The notes under the pieces: model-generated
What the model was told of the DNA's origin: nothing
Database searches by the model: none
Seen by the model: the letters and a program-made list of their open reading frames with translations, nothing else
Made by a program: the position numbers and the translations under genes
Shown: positions 16,612 through 26,349 of the stretch, piece by piece
Layout of the letters: every line of letters begins with the position of its first letter
Numbering within the stretch: position 1 is the stretch's first letter
Assembly (NCBI GenBank): GCA_029547025.1
Contig: JAKPQA010000279.1
Span: 1 to 64,000, forward strand
Direction: 5' to 3'
Origin: Armatimonadota bacterium
Lineage (GTDB): Bacteria; Armatimonadota; Zipacnadia; UBA1398; JAKPQA01
DNA: 64,000 nt

Positions 16612-18162
16612 ATGGTCGGCAGCGCTGCTCTCCCGCTCTCCGTCCTGTGGGTGCTGGCCGCCTCACCGGCCGACTCGGTGCCATACACGCTTTGGGCGGC
16701 GCCGAGCGTCCAGAAGGTCTTCCGTGATGCCGAGCCGTCGGGGCTGGGGGAGCCCGCCCACATCTACGCCGCGGCGAACGAGTTCGAGGCGGTTCAGGCC
16801 CTCCTCACCGCCGGTACCGAGTCGTTGGAGGACGTGACTGTCCGCGTAATGCCTTTCCGCCGGGAACGTCATGCCATCGGCAGCGCAAGTGTGACCCTCT
16901 ACCTCGCCCACTACGTCCCCTGCCCCGCCACCGGGAAGGACTACCCCGACCCCCTCCCACCCCTCCGTGACGGGTTCGATGTGCCCGCCGGCACAAGTCA
17001 GCCCATCTGGATCGAGGTGTTCGTGCCCAAGGGCACGCCGGCCGGCGATTATGCCGGAGGCATCGTCGTCACCCCGGCCAACGCCCCGGGCAGGCGTCTG
17101 CCGTTGCGGCTCACCGTCTACGGCTTCGAGCTGCCCGATCAGGTTCACGCGGTCACGGCTTTCGGGATCAGCGATGACTGCGTCTTCGACAAGCACGGTG
17201 TGGCCAGCTCCGATGGCCAAGCCACGAACGCACGGGCCCGCCTTCGCCAGCGTTACTATGAGTTTCTACTGGAGCACAAGATCTCGCCCTACTACCTCCC
17301 GGTCGATCTGCGGTCACCGTGGGCCTCGAAGTACCTCAACGACCCTCGTCTGACCTCCTTCGCCGTGCCCTACCGCGAAGACGAAGGGTACCTCAGGGAC
17401 ATCGCGGCGTACCTTCGCGAGAGAGGTCTCCTGAAGAAGGCCTACTTCTACGTGGTCGATGAGCCAGTTGCGCGCCCCTCATATGACGAGATCCGACATG
17501 TTGCAGAGGTGCTTCATCGGGTGGATCCCCAGTTGCGTCTGGTGGCCCCGTTCTACCGTGCACCCGACTGGGACGAGTCCCAAACCCCTTTCGACGAGCT
17601 GACCGGGTACCTCGACATCTGGTGCCCAAACGCGCATTACTTCGACCTCAACCCGCGCGTCCACCAGCAGATCCAGGAGCGCCGGGCTGCGGGTGAGACT
17701 GCGTGGTGCTATGTGTGCTGTGGGCCGGGCGAGCCGTACAACAACTTCTTCGTCCAGATGAGTGGCCTCTCGCATCGACTGCTCTTCACCCAGCTCTGGC
17801 GGCTGGGCGTCGAGGGTCTGCTGTACTGGAGCACCACCTACTGGGCAGCCGTGGCCGATCCGTGGACGGACATGACCACTGTGCCGGACATCAACAAGAG
17901 CATCTACGGTGATGGGTCGCTGCTCTATCCGGGCAAGCCCGTGGGAATCGACGGCCCCGTGGCCTCGATTCGGCTGAAGATCATCCGGGATGGGATCGAG
18001 GACTACGAGTACCTCCGGTTGCTCGCTCAGAGGCGGGGTATGCTCGCCGCCCACCGGGCGGCGGAAGCGCTCTGCCCATCGCTCTCGCAGTACACCCGCG
18101 ACCCCGCGACGTTTGCGTTCCTGCGCCACAAGATCGCGAGGGAGATCGAACCGGACCGTTAG
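16612..18162 (+). CDS. Secreted DUF4091 (GH123-like) protein
   Basis: 516 residues. A hydrophobic N-terminal segment (ALPLSVLWVLAASPA) marks export. The N-terminal half is beta-sandwich-like (about 25-170). The second half is a TIM-barrel-like region with the acidic VVDEP motif (about 283), and the C-terminal signature GPVASIRLKIIRDGIEDYEY matches DUF4091, which is related to GH123 beta-hexosaminidases. The likely role is extracytoplasmic glycan hydrolysis; specificity is unknown. RBS CGGAGGTGA lies about 8 nt upstream of the ATG. It is 15 bp from the DapA-like gene. Confidence 0.75.
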   Translation: MVGSAALPLSVLWVLAASPADSVPYTLWAAPSVQKVFRDAEPSGLGEPAHIYAAANEFEAVQALLTAGTESLEDVTVRVMPFRRERHAIGSASVTLYLAHYVPCPATGKDYPDPLPPLRDGFDVPAGTSQPIWIEVFVPKGTPAGDYAGGIVVTPANAPGRRLPLRLTVYGFELPDQVHAVTAFGISDDCVFDKHGVASSDGQATNARARLRQRYYEFLLEHKISPYYLPVDLRSPWASKYLNDPRLTSFAVPYREDEGYLRDIAAYLRERGLLKKAYFYVVDEPVARPSYDEIRHVAEVLHRVDPQLRLVAPFYRAPDWDESQTPFDELTGYLDIWCPNAHYFDLNPRVHQQIQERRAAGETAWCYVCCGPGEPYNNFFVQMSGLSHRLLFTQLWRLGVEGLLYWSTTYWAAVADPWTDMTTVPDINKSIYGDGSLLYPGKPVGIDGPVASIRLKIIRDGIEDYEYLRLLAQRRGMLAAHRAAEALCPSLSQYTRDPATFAFLRHKIAREIEPDR

Positions 18163-18177
18163 GGCCTGGGAGGACCC

Positions 18178-19248
18178 ATGAGCGAACCGATGGATTCGCG
18201 TGTCCGCACGGTGCTCGACGGAGGGACCGTCATCCCGGCAGTTCCCCTGGCGCTCACGGCCGAACGCCGATTGGACGAGCGGCGACAGCGCGCGCTTCTG
18301 CGGTACTACGTGGCCGCAGGCGCTGGCGGGCTGGCGGTGGGCGTCCACACGACGCAGTTCGCAATCCGCAGGCCCGAGATTGGGCTGTTCGAGCCCGTGC
18401 TCGCATTGGCGGCCGATGAGATGTCTCACCTGGACGCCGCCCGCTCTGGGCCTCTGGTGCGAATCGGCGGCGTGTGTGGTCCGACGCCGCAAGCGTTGGG
18501 TGAGGCCGAATGCCTGCGGAGGCTCGGGTACCATGCCGCGCTGTTGAGCCTGGCGGCGCTCCGCGACGCGGACGACGATGTCCTGCTCGCCCACTGCCGT
18601 GCCGTGGCCGGTGTGATGCCGCTGGTGGGCTTCTACCTGCAGCCGGCCGTGGGCGGCCGGGTCCTCTCACACGCCTTCTGGCGTCGATTCTGCGAGATAG
18701 AGAACGTAGTAGCCATCAAGATCGCGCCATTCCACCGCTACCGAACGCTCGATGTGGTTCGGGCCGTGGCTGAGGTCGGTCGAGATGATATCGCACTCTA
18801 CACGGGCAACGATGACAGCATCGTGGTCGACCTCTTGACGCCATACCGGGTCCGGGTGGGGGCGTGCGAGGTCGAGAGACGCATCGTGGGCGGCCTTTTG
18901 GGCCACTGGTCGGTGTGGACGCTCCGCGCGGTGGAGCTGCTCGACCGGTGCCACCGGGCGGTCCGCCATGGCGGAGATGCCCCGGTCGACCTCCTGAGGC
19001 TGGCCGGCCAGGTTACAGACGCCAACGCCGCAGTGTTCGATGCCGCCAACGGTTTCGCAGGCTGTATTGCGGGCATCCACGAAGTGCTTCGGCGACAGGG
19101 GCTGCTTGCGGGCTCCTGGTGCCTCGACCCCAACGAGGGCCTGAGCCCCGGGCAGGCCGAGGAACTGGATCGTGTGCACGCCGCCTACCCTCACCTCAAC
19201 GATGACGGCTTTGTGGCGGCCCACCTTGACGAGTGGCTGGCAGACTAG
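18178..19248 (+). CDS. DapA-like dihydrodipicolinate synthase family aldolase
   Basis: 356 residues, longer than DapA (about 290). The TIM barrel begins with GTVIPAVPLALTAERRLDER; the Schiff-base lysine is probably that of NVVAIKIAPFHRY (about K181). Members condense or cleave pyruvate-type substrates (NanA, KDG aldolase and similar), so a role in sugar-acid catabolism is plausible near the glycosidases. RBS GGAGGA is directly before the ATG. The C-terminal extension is helical. Confidence 0.8.
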   Translation: MSEPMDSRVRTVLDGGTVIPAVPLALTAERRLDERRQRALLRYYVAAGAGGLAVGVHTTQFAIRRPEIGLFEPVLALAADEMSHLDAARSGPLVRIGGVCGPTPQALGEAECLRRLGYHAALLSLAALRDADDDVLLAHCRAVAGVMPLVGFYLQPAVGGRVLSHAFWRRFCEIENVVAIKIAPFHRYRTLDVVRAVAEVGRDDIALYTGNDDSIVVDLLTPYRVRVGACEVERRIVGGLLGHWSVWTLRAVELLDRCHRAVRHGGDAPVDLLRLAGQVTDANAAVFDAANGFAGCIAGIHEVLRRQGLLAGSWCLDPNEGLSPGQAEELDRVHAAYPHLNDDGFVAAHLDEWLAD

Positions 19249-19270
19249 ACTACCGAGGAGATGAACCACG

Positions 19271-19462
19271 CTGATCGAGCACAAGAAGCTACCCGTGGAC
19301 GACGCGGTGGAGCAGTGCCCCGAGTGCGGCTACACGGGGGGGTTTCACGTCGTCGTGGAGCGCCGGTCGCAGACCAGTGACACGAACGCGCTCCTGCTGC
19401 TTCGCTGTCCTGGATGCCGGGCCACATTTGACATCGGCTGGGTCGGCTCGCTTGTGGGCTAG
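19271..19462 (+). CDS. Small zinc-ribbon protein (CTG start or frame break)
   Basis: 63 residues beginning LIEHKKLPVDDAVEQCPECG and containing a second CxxC (RCPGCRATFD), so four Cys form a zinc ribbon. No ATG or GTG opens this frame with a normal ribosome site. GAGGAG at 19256-19261 is 9 nt upstream of a CTG at 19271. An ATG at 19261 lies one base out of frame, so either CTG initiation or a one-base indel applies. It lies 22 bp after the DapA-like gene. Function unknown; the Cys spacing suggests zinc binding rather than Fe-S. Confidence 0.55.
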   Translation: MIEHKKLPVDDAVEQCPECGYTGGFHVVVERRSQTSDTNALLLLRCPGCRATFDIGWVGSLVG

Positions 19463-19503
19463 TGCCACCCGGAGCCGGGCAGGGGCGATCGGAGGGGTTC
19501 GGG

Positions 19504-21279
19504 ATGCTCTCTCTCGCATGGCCGCTGTTCGCGGCCGCGGTTGGGGGCGGCGATCCGGCCCCCCTTCCGGTGCTCAGGCACTCGGATGTCGTGTTCATGT
19601 ATGAGGCAAGCGCGGACGTGTACCGCGCCTACGGAGCCACAGTTCTCGCGTGGGGGGGGACCCCCACAGCAGAGGCGCTTGCCACAGCGCATGGCGCCGG
19701 AGTGGCCTACTTCGGTAGTGTGGGCATGGTCACGGAGTTCGGTCGGGTGATCGACGCCTACCCAGGCTATGAAGAGGCCATCTGCCTTGATGTCGAAGGC
19801 AACCGCCTGCGGGTACCGTGGTTGTGGGATCACCAGCACAAGGGCGTGCCGGCTTACTGGTTCTGCACGAACCAGCCGATCTTCCGTGACTACATGCGCC
19901 GCCGGGTCGTCGAGACGGTTCGGGCCGGTGCCGACGGTGTTCACATTGACGACCATCTCGGAACGGCCGGCAACAGCTGGCTCGGCGGTTGCTACTGCGA
20001 CCAGTGCCTGGCCGGCTTCCGCGAGTATCTGGCAGTGGATGCTCCGCCTGACGATCTGGCTGGCGCCGGCATTGCCGATCCGGCGGGACTCGACTATCGG
20101 GCTCTCGTGCTCGGGTTCATCGCCCAGCACCCCGAGGCCAAGGAGCAGCTCTGGCGACGCCCGCTCGCCCACCACTTCGCCACCTTCCAGAGCCGGAGAG
20201 CGGCGGCGTTCATGATGGAGCTCAGGCGGCTCGCCGCCGACACGGCCGGGCGTCCCCTGCCCATGTCGGCGAACGCCGGTGTCCCCCACATTGCTCACCT
20301 TTCGGACTATCGGGCGCTCGATTTCCTGTCGTGCGAGGTGGAACAGAGGGCGAGTGAGCTCAAACCCTACGACGGTGTGGCGTTCGCCTACAGAATGGCC
20401 GAGGCGTTGGGGCGTCCGGTCGCAGGTACCGCGAGCGGGTGGGATTGGTCGGTCATTAACGACAAGCGACTCTCTGGCCTCGTCCGTCTGTGGATCGCGC
20501 AGGCATATGCCCTGGGGCACTTCTTCATGGCGCCCCATCACCAGTGGTGCTACACGCAAGAGAAGGGCACTCACTGGTACGAGGGGCCGACGGAGGAGTA
20601 CGCCTGGTTGTTCCGCGCCGTTCGGGACCACGCCTCGCTGTTCGACGGCTACGAGACTGTGGCCGATGTGGGTTTGTTGGTCGCGGCCGGTGCGTACCGT
20701 GAGGGCAAGCACGAGGCCGAGGAAGCGGCAGCCGCGCTGACCCGCGCCAACATCCCGTACCGCGTGTTCCTGGCCGGCGATGATGCCCTGCCCTGCACCC
20801 TTTCTGTGGACGAGCTGCGGTCAGTGAGGACACTCGTGGTCTCGCACCGAGAGGCACTGAGCGCCGTGGACCGCGCCGAGCTGGATGCCCGGGCCGCCGA
20901 CGGCGGCGTGATCGACTGGCAGGGTGCCGAAGCCCTTCTGGCGGCGATTCCCCGGCCCATTCGCGTCCGTGGTGGGAACTCAGTGTGGGCCATACCCCGG
21001 GCCAATCCGACGGACGAAGCCGCCCCCAAGGTGATCCACCTGGTGAATCGGGACTACGATGCTGCCAGCGACACCGTGACGCCGCTCGCCGATGTATCGG
21101 TAGAGGTGGATCCCGCGCTCTTTGGCTGCGAGGGCTTTGCTCGGGCGGTCCTGCACCCGATGGCGCCACCGGGTGAGCCGAGGGACTTGCCCCTGACGAT
21201 GGGTGGCGGCGCAGCCACGGTTGGTGTGCCGGAGTTGGGTATGTGGGCGATCATCGAACTCGTGCCCGGTGGGGAATAG
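19504..21279 (+). CDS. Secreted TIM-barrel glycosidase-like protein
   Basis: 591 residues from the ATG at 19504, with GGAGGGG 6 nt upstream. The signal peptide is MLSLAWPLFAAAVGGG. The barrel has GADGVHIDDHLG (about 155) with the candidate catalytic acid pair, and GGCYCDQCLAGF, a Cys-rich loop seen in hypothetical GHL6/GH42-like hydrolases. The second half has a glutaminase/amidotransferase-like segment (DVGLLVAAGAYREG) and a C-terminal beta domain. It is predicted to act outside the cytoplasm on glycans; the family is not settled. A perfect terminator follows. Confidence 0.7.
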   Translation: MLSLAWPLFAAAVGGGDPAPLPVLRHSDVVFMYEASADVYRAYGATVLAWGGTPTAEALATAHGAGVAYFGSVGMVTEFGRVIDAYPGYEEAICLDVEGNRLRVPWLWDHQHKGVPAYWFCTNQPIFRDYMRRRVVETVRAGADGVHIDDHLGTAGNSWLGGCYCDQCLAGFREYLAVDAPPDDLAGAGIADPAGLDYRALVLGFIAQHPEAKEQLWRRPLAHHFATFQSRRAAAFMMELRRLAADTAGRPLPMSANAGVPHIAHLSDYRALDFLSCEVEQRASELKPYDGVAFAYRMAEALGRPVAGTASGWDWSVINDKRLSGLVRLWIAQAYALGHFFMAPHHQWCYTQEKGTHWYEGPTEEYAWLFRAVRDHASLFDGYETVADVGLLVAAGAYREGKHEAEEAAAALTRANIPYRVFLAGDDALPCTLSVDELRSVRTLVVSHREALSAVDRAELDARAADGGVIDWQGAEALLAAIPRPIRVRGGNSVWAIPRANPTDEAAPKVIHLVNRDYDAASDTVTPLADVSVEVDPALFGCEGFARAVLHPMAPPGEPRDLPLTMGGGAATVGVPELGMWAIIELVPGGE

Positions 21280-21283
21280 GCTG

Positions 21284-21324
21284 AGGCCCCCCGCCTGTGG
21301 TGCGCAGGCTTCGGCGGGGGGCCT
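21284..21324 (+). terminator. Strong terminator after the glycosidase-like gene
   Basis: A perfect 12-bp stem AGGCCCCCCGCC / GGCGGGGGGCCT closes a 17-nt loop, followed by TGCTGCTGG. It lies 4 bp beyond the stop codon. Confidence 0.85.
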
Positions 21325-21698
21325 TGCTGCTGGGGTGGGCAGCAACCTCAGTAGTGCCTGATCAGTGCGCGATTGGCTTCCGAGTGTGCTTTGGGCGGCT
21401 TCGGCTGCCACTGACGTTATTCCGCCCACGCTCCGGGTGCGGTGCATGGGAGACATCTCTTTGCGCGATCGTTACCCCGTGCGCGATGATAGCTGCGACC
21501 GCTCCACAACTTGGGGGACTCCGCCTCCTCACTGAGCCCTGGTGTGGAACACTCGCCTCAGGAGGGTGTTGAGCGGCTTCTCATAGTTCGTATGAGTCAG
21601 GCCCTTGGGGACGAGGCACTCAGGTGCATGGGGTGGCGCCGGCCGGGCGAGTCTCCGGCCGAGGGTGCATGACTCGTTGTCAGCGAGGGGGCCTTCAC
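21325..21698. other. Intergenic region with short repeats, no gene seen
   Basis: About 370 bp. The word TGCGCGAT occurs three times, near 21366, 21464 and 21480. A hairpin CTCATA-GTTCG-TATGAG is at 21580-21596. It probably contains the promoter of the downstream lipoprotein gene, but I could not place one confidently. Confidence 0.3.
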
Positions 21699-23267
21699 AT
21701 GTCTGCCTCGCTACGCGCCGTCTATCGCGTGCCGCTGCCTCTGGCCGCGTGCCTGTTCGTTTGCGCCACGATGCCGCTGATCGGCGGCTGCAGCGGTTCG
21801 GCGCCAACGACTCCCGAGCAGACCGTCACCGACAGCGCCTCATCAGTCGACGGCTACGTCTACGTGCCGCCGCGGACACGGGCGACCCGTCAGCTACTGA
21901 GCGACCGAGAGATCATCGTGTCCTCCGCACCTGTCGCCGCCCTGACCGAGTGGCCCGCGCCGGACGGCACTGTGGTCCGCCTGGACTCCGGCCAGCAGGG
22001 GGTTACTGCGGGCGGCTACTACCAGATCAGCCAGGTGCCCGTCGGCCTACGCACCCTCACGGTCTCCGCCGTGGTGGGAGACGAAGCGCTTGAGCGCGTG
22101 ATCGATGATGTCGTTGTGGCCCCCACGGTCACGACCCACGGCCTCGACCTGCCCGACGCCGACCTCCGTGTGGTGATCATCACGGCCGACGGGACGCAGG
22201 TGCCCCAGGGCAGCTCGATCGCACTGGAGGCGGTCCTGCTCGTCGACGGCCGGCGGTCCACTGAGTTCGCCGACTTCATCTGGTCGTCTTCCGACGCGTC
22301 GGTTCTCTCGGTGGACCGCGGCGGCCAGGCCACCGGCCTCAATCCAGGAGGGGTCACGGTGACCGCCGCGGCGGGCCGCCTCGCCTCCTCTCCTTCGGAC
22401 GCGGTCGGCATTGAGGTGGTCGATGCGGCGACGGCAGGCCGTGAGTGCATCGCATTCACGAGGGTCGTCGACGGCGTGCCACGTCTGTACTCGGTTCGAC
22501 CGGACGGCACGGGTCTCGCCGAGGGAACAGCCCCGCCCACGGGCGCCATGGCGCCAGACTGGTCATGGGACGCCAATGCCCTGGTGGTCGCATCCCCGAC
22601 GGCAGCGGGTCCCTCTGCCCTGTGGGTCCGCTACATTGCGGGCGACACGTGGGACAGGGTAACCTCTGGGCTGGTGCCCGACGAGCGCCCCGCCTGGTCA
22701 CCCGATGGCGCCCACATCGCTTTCAGCCGCTCCGATCCGCAGGGGGTTCGGCACATCTATATCTGCGGCCCTGACGGGAGTGGCCTGCGGCAACTCACCG
22801 ACGGCACGACGGACGACCAGTGCCCCACCTGGGACCCCAGTGGAACCCGCGTCGTCTATGCCCGCATGGGTGAGGACCGCGACCAGGACCTCTACTCGGT
22901 TGGTCTCGACGGCTCCGCACCGTACCCGGTGATTGCGTCCGAAGAGAACGAGTGGGATCCGTGTTTCTCGCGTGACGGGCGGCTCCTCGCGTTCTCACAA
23001 GGCGACCAGACCCGCGACGTCGAGGTCCTGGTCTACAGGATCCACGGTGACACCATCGAGAACGTGACCCAGGCTCCCGGATCGCGGGAGTGGGATCCCA
23101 CGTTCTCGCCCGATGGGTCGGCGATTGCATTCGTCTCCGACCGCTCGGGCTACCAGGACATATGGGTACAGCGGCTGGATGGCACGGGTCTGCTCAACCT
23201 GACGGACTCGGACGCGTCCGACGCGCTTCCCGCGTGGTCACCCGGACCGGTGTCCCGCTCACCCTAG
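21699..23267 (+). CDS. Lipoprotein with Big2-like domain and WD40/TolB-like beta-propeller
   Basis: 522 residues from the ATG at 21699, with GAGGGGG 7 nt upstream. The signal peptide ends in a lipobox (PLIGGCSG), so it should be lipid-anchored. An N-terminal carboxypeptidase-like or Ig-like segment and a Big2-like domain (VLLVDGRRSTEFADFIWSSS, GLNPGGVTVTA) precede a beta-propeller with repeated PAWSPDGAHIAF, PTWDPSGTRVVY, PCFSRDGRLLAF and PTFSPDGSAIAF blades, as in TolB. Probably a periplasmic or surface binding scaffold. A terminator follows. Confidence 0.82.
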   Translation: MSASLRAVYRVPLPLAACLFVCATMPLIGGCSGSAPTTPEQTVTDSASSVDGYVYVPPRTRATRQLLSDREIIVSSAPVAALTEWPAPDGTVVRLDSGQQGVTAGGYYQISQVPVGLRTLTVSAVVGDEALERVIDDVVVAPTVTTHGLDLPDADLRVVIITADGTQVPQGSSIALEAVLLVDGRRSTEFADFIWSSSDASVLSVDRGGQATGLNPGGVTVTAAAGRLASSPSDAVGIEVVDAATAGRECIAFTRVVDGVPRLYSVRPDGTGLAEGTAPPTGAMAPDWSWDANALVVASPTAAGPSALWVRYIAGDTWDRVTSGLVPDERPAWSPDGAHIAFSRSDPQGVRHIYICGPDGSGLRQLTDGTTDDQCPTWDPSGTRVVYARMGEDRDQDLYSVGLDGSAPYPVIASEENEWDPCFSRDGRLLAFSQGDQTRDVEVLVYRIHGDTIENVTQAPGSREWDPTFSPDGSAIAFVSDRSGYQDIWVQRLDGTGLLNLTDSDASDALPAWSPGPVSRSP

Positions 23268-23317
23268 GGGGCGCCACCGTAGCGGCCGACGTCGGACTGT
23301 GCTCGAACGAACCTGCG

Positions 23318-23352
23318 CTGCCGGGGATCTGTGACCGCTCAGTCCCCGGCAG
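23318..23352. terminator. Bidirectional hairpin between convergent genes
   Basis: A perfect 10-bp stem CTGCCGGGGA / TCCCCGGCAG with a 15-nt loop lies between the propeller gene (plus) and the DUF4838 gene (minus), so it can end both transcripts. Confidence 0.7.
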
Positions 23353-23418
23353 ACGCCGTTGAGCCACGACCGCCGGGCGTACGTGGATGTGCCAAGCGGC
23401 CTCCTAATGAGCCCCGAC

Positions 23419-25692
23419 TTACTCCGCGCGCTTCAGGAAGAACCGGTCGACCCATACGGCTTCGATGTTCGCCTCGTTGTTGGCGGGCGCCACCCACAGC
23501 AACAGGCCCGGCTTCAGGCTGATCGTGGCGATCTCGTATACTTGATAGCTCGAGTCGGCCAGGTCGGCACACCCTACCGCGTGGCTCGCCACGGGCTGAC
23601 CGTTTGCGGAGTCCCAGAGGCCGAAGCTGAAGGCTGGCCCTTCCTGACCTCGGACATCACCTCTGATGACGACACAGACCGTCCACCGGTCCATGGTCCC
23701 ATCGGTGGGCACTCCCAGGGCTTGTTGAACAGCCCACTCGATATGAGTCGCGGGCATCCGTGCCGCCACGCCGTCGGAAGCCGAGGGGTCGGCCGCCAGT
23801 GCCGATAGCTCTCCCTCGCGATAGAGAGAGAACCCGTCATCCTGCAGATCCAGGTAGTCCCCGATGGGCAGGTCTTCGCACCCGGGGGGCGGTCCAGCTT
23901 CCTGCCTCGGCATGCCGTAAAGCTTCTGCTCCAGGGCTTCGAGGCGGCTGCCTTCGCTGTGCATGGTGGCGCCATTGGCCCTGAGCAGTTCGATCATGCG
24001 GCGCGAGAAATCCGCGCGGCTCTCGCCGATGGGCCAGTCGAGTCCCTGCAGCTTGGCGCTTTGCTGAAGCTCGCCCCAGCGGATGGCGAAGACATAGTCG
24101 ACGGGCACCTCGGCCATTCGCACGCGATTGAGCAGCTCGGCGTTGGCGGCCACCAGCCGTTCAGCCTCGGCGAAGAGCCGCTTGGCCTCGGTCAGCACCT
24201 CGAGGTTCAGAAACGGCGCCTGGGCTGACGAGAAGCAGCTCAGGTAGTGGTCCGAGACCTCACATGAGTCATGCATCAGCTTGATGTAGGCGCCGATGGG
24301 CCCCGCCGCCTGACCATAGTACCCCGCCAGGAACTCGTCGATCAGGGCCTGATCGCCCTGCTCCGGGTCCCAGAGCAGTTTCGCAAGTACCCAGGCCCGC
24401 AGTTCGGCGAACTCGGCCCCTGCCGATGTGTAGGCCCCCTGTTCGAAGATGCCCCTGACGCCGTTTCGAACGAAGAAGCGCACGTTGGGTCCGAGGACCC
24501 GGAGGTTCGGATGCGGCAGCAGATAGTGAGCGAAGTTGGTCGTGTAATCCCAGATGTAGAGGCGGTTGCAGACCTTCGACCACCCCTCGATGTCCTCGGC
24601 AAATGACCGGTTGGTGTCGCCGGTCCCCAGCGGGTCGGCGAAGGAGCACTCGATGCTGCACAGGCGGACGATGACGTTCCCCCGCGGACGCACATGGAGG
24701 GGTGGTTTGCGCGTGTACTGGTACGCTAACGTGTCGATGGCAACTTGGGGGAACTCCGGCTCGATGGCCTCGGCCACCTGGTTGACGAAGTGCAGCAGCG
24801 GGCCTGATGGTGATCCCTCGGCCTCCTCGAGCGCCCTGCAGTTGGCGCACTCGCAGCGGCCGCCCCAATCGTTTTGTGACAGCGAGATGATGGTGGCTTC
24901 GGGGCTCTCCCGCAGCCACTGCTTCACGCGCTCGATGACGAAGGCCGTCAGCTCGGGGTTGGTTGTGCAGAGCTGGCCCCCATCGGCCCTGCGGACGCCG
25001 CCAATCTCGCTATACCATTCCGGGTGGGTGGCGAAGTGCTCCTCGGGTGGGACGAGCGGGTAGAACGTGTGAACGAAGCCCTTGTAGACATGCTTGCCTC
25101 CGCGCGCCTCGTCCAGCCGAGCCGTATTCCCGTTAGCCCGGTTCCGCACGGCCCAGTCGCCGTCAAACGCGTCGAACCAGAATGGTTCGCGGTACTCAAG
25201 CACGGGCACCTCACGCACGGCCAGCTCCGGGACGACCAGCCGCCGCTTGAGAGGGATCGTGCTCGCCGAAGAAGTCCACCAGCGGCATCCCACCTCATCT
25301 TCGAGGAAGTCGTAGACGGCATAGAGTGTGCCGCGGGGACGGCCGCCAGCCAGGATCAGATCCGACCCGACCGTTCGTTTGATCAGTCCGTCACTGCCCA
25401 GACTTGCCCAGTCGCATTCGGGAAGCACGGCCTCCACGTGGGCCCCTTGGCCGACAAGAATTCGCGGTCTGCCGCCCACGTCAGCCGGCCCGACTATGGG
25501 GAAGTCCGCCCGTGTAACCTCGAGGAGGAAATGGCTCAGCTCCTCGGCCGCATGGCGCTCCGGCGCGGTACCGTCATCCGCGACGACGATGCAGTACGCT
25601 GTCTCACCTCCATCAGCCAGCACCAAGGGCCGTGCCAGAGCACACGCCGGCACGGCCAGCACCACGGTGACCCCCAGGGCGGTGCTCCGCAT
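23419..25692 (-). CDS. Secreted DUF4838 glycosidase-like protein
   Basis: 757 residues. The signal peptide is MRSTALGVTVVLAVPACALA. The N-terminal part resembles the alpha-glucuronidase/GH20-type beta domain (APERHAAEELSHFLLEVTRA, then GGRPRGTLYAVYDFLEDEVG), followed by a TIM barrel with VHTFYPLVPPEEHFATHPEW and the Cys-rich LSQNDWGGRCECANCRALEE typical of DUF4838. The C-terminal 100 residues are a beta-rich binding module. Probably cleaves uronate- or hexosamine-type glycans outside the cell. The ATG at 25692 is taken rather than the TTG two codons upstream. Confidence 0.75.
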   Translation of the reverse strand: MRSTALGVTVVLAVPACALARPLVLADGGETAYCIVVADDGTAPERHAAEELSHFLLEVTRADFPIVGPADVGGRPRILVGQGAHVEAVLPECDWASLGSDGLIKRTVGSDLILAGGRPRGTLYAVYDFLEDEVGCRWWTSSASTIPLKRRLVVPELAVREVPVLEYREPFWFDAFDGDWAVRNRANGNTARLDEARGGKHVYKGFVHTFYPLVPPEEHFATHPEWYSEIGGVRRADGGQLCTTNPELTAFVIERVKQWLRESPEATIISLSQNDWGGRCECANCRALEEAEGSPSGPLLHFVNQVAEAIEPEFPQVAIDTLAYQYTRKPPLHVRPRGNVIVRLCSIECSFADPLGTGDTNRSFAEDIEGWSKVCNRLYIWDYTTNFAHYLLPHPNLRVLGPNVRFFVRNGVRGIFEQGAYTSAGAEFAELRAWVLAKLLWDPEQGDQALIDEFLAGYYGQAAGPIGAYIKLMHDSCEVSDHYLSCFSSAQAPFLNLEVLTEAKRLFAEAERLVAANAELLNRVRMAEVPVDYVFAIRWGELQQSAKLQGLDWPIGESRADFSRRMIELLRANGATMHSEGSRLEALEQKLYGMPRQEAGPPPGCEDLPIGDYLDLQDDGFSLYREGELSALAADPSASDGVAARMPATHIEWAVQQALGVPTDGTMDRWTVCVVIRGDVRGQEGPAFSFGLWDSANGQPVASHAVGCADLADSSYQVYEIATISLKPGLLLWVAPANNEANIEAVWVDRFFLKRAE

Positions 25693-25860
25693 GGACAATC
25701 CCCATCGCCCCTCTCGGCGAGCCCGCCTCCAGCAGCGTCTCGCCCCGAATGAGCCTCACTTCCCGCCACCGCGTCCGTTGGCCTCCCTTCGGGGGGCCCG
25801 ATGCGCTACCCTGAATGCCGCTCGGCGAGACGGATTGCCGCTGCGGGAAGGGAGAGTACC

Positions 25861-26349
25861 ATGCTCGATACAGGCTCGGTTACAGTCCGGAGGGCCCGTC
25901 AGGAGGATCTGGACGCCATCGTCGCGCTCTGGGTAGAACTGGTCGAGTACCACCACAACCTGGATTGCCGGCTCTGGGAGGCGGCCGAAGACGGGACGCT
26001 CACCTATCGCGAATGGGCTCTCGAGTCCATGGGCGAGCCTCGGGCCGCTGTGCTGGTTGCGGAGGTGGACGGTGAAGTCGTCGGCTTCGCGCATGCGCTG
26101 CCGGGCAGAGCACCGGCCTCGATGCGCGAACGCGCCATGGGGGTCATCGCGGACGTGTGCGTGGCGCCGGGACACCGCAACCGCGGCGTCGGCCGGCGGC
26201 TCGCCGAAGCCGCCATCTCGCATTTCGTCGAGCAGGGAATGACCGAGGTGATGCTGAGCGCCGCGGTTGGCAATGAAGGAGCCGTGCGGTTCTGGCGAAG
26301 CCTCGGGTTCGACCCGATTCTCTACTCCATGCATCGCCCTCTGGCGTAG
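25861..26349 (+). CDS. GNAT family N-acetyltransferase
   Basis: 162 residues. The acetyl-CoA signature is VAPGHRNRGVGRRLAEAAI (about 98-116), and the C-terminal VGNEGAVRFWRSLGFDPIL is the usual beta6-beta7 region. GNAT enzymes acetylate amines such as antibiotics, protein N-termini or polyamines; substrate unknown. The ATG at 25861 has GGGAAGGGAGAG a few nt upstream. It stands between two secreted-glycosidase genes and seems to be a separate unit. Confidence 0.85.
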   Translation: MLDTGSVTVRRARQEDLDAIVALWVELVEYHHNLDCRLWEAAEDGTLTYREWALESMGEPRAAVLVAEVDGEVVGFAHALPGRAPASMRERAMGVIADVCVAPGHRNRGVGRRLAEAAISHFVEQGMTEVMLSAAVGNEGAVRFWRSLGFDPILYSMHRPLA

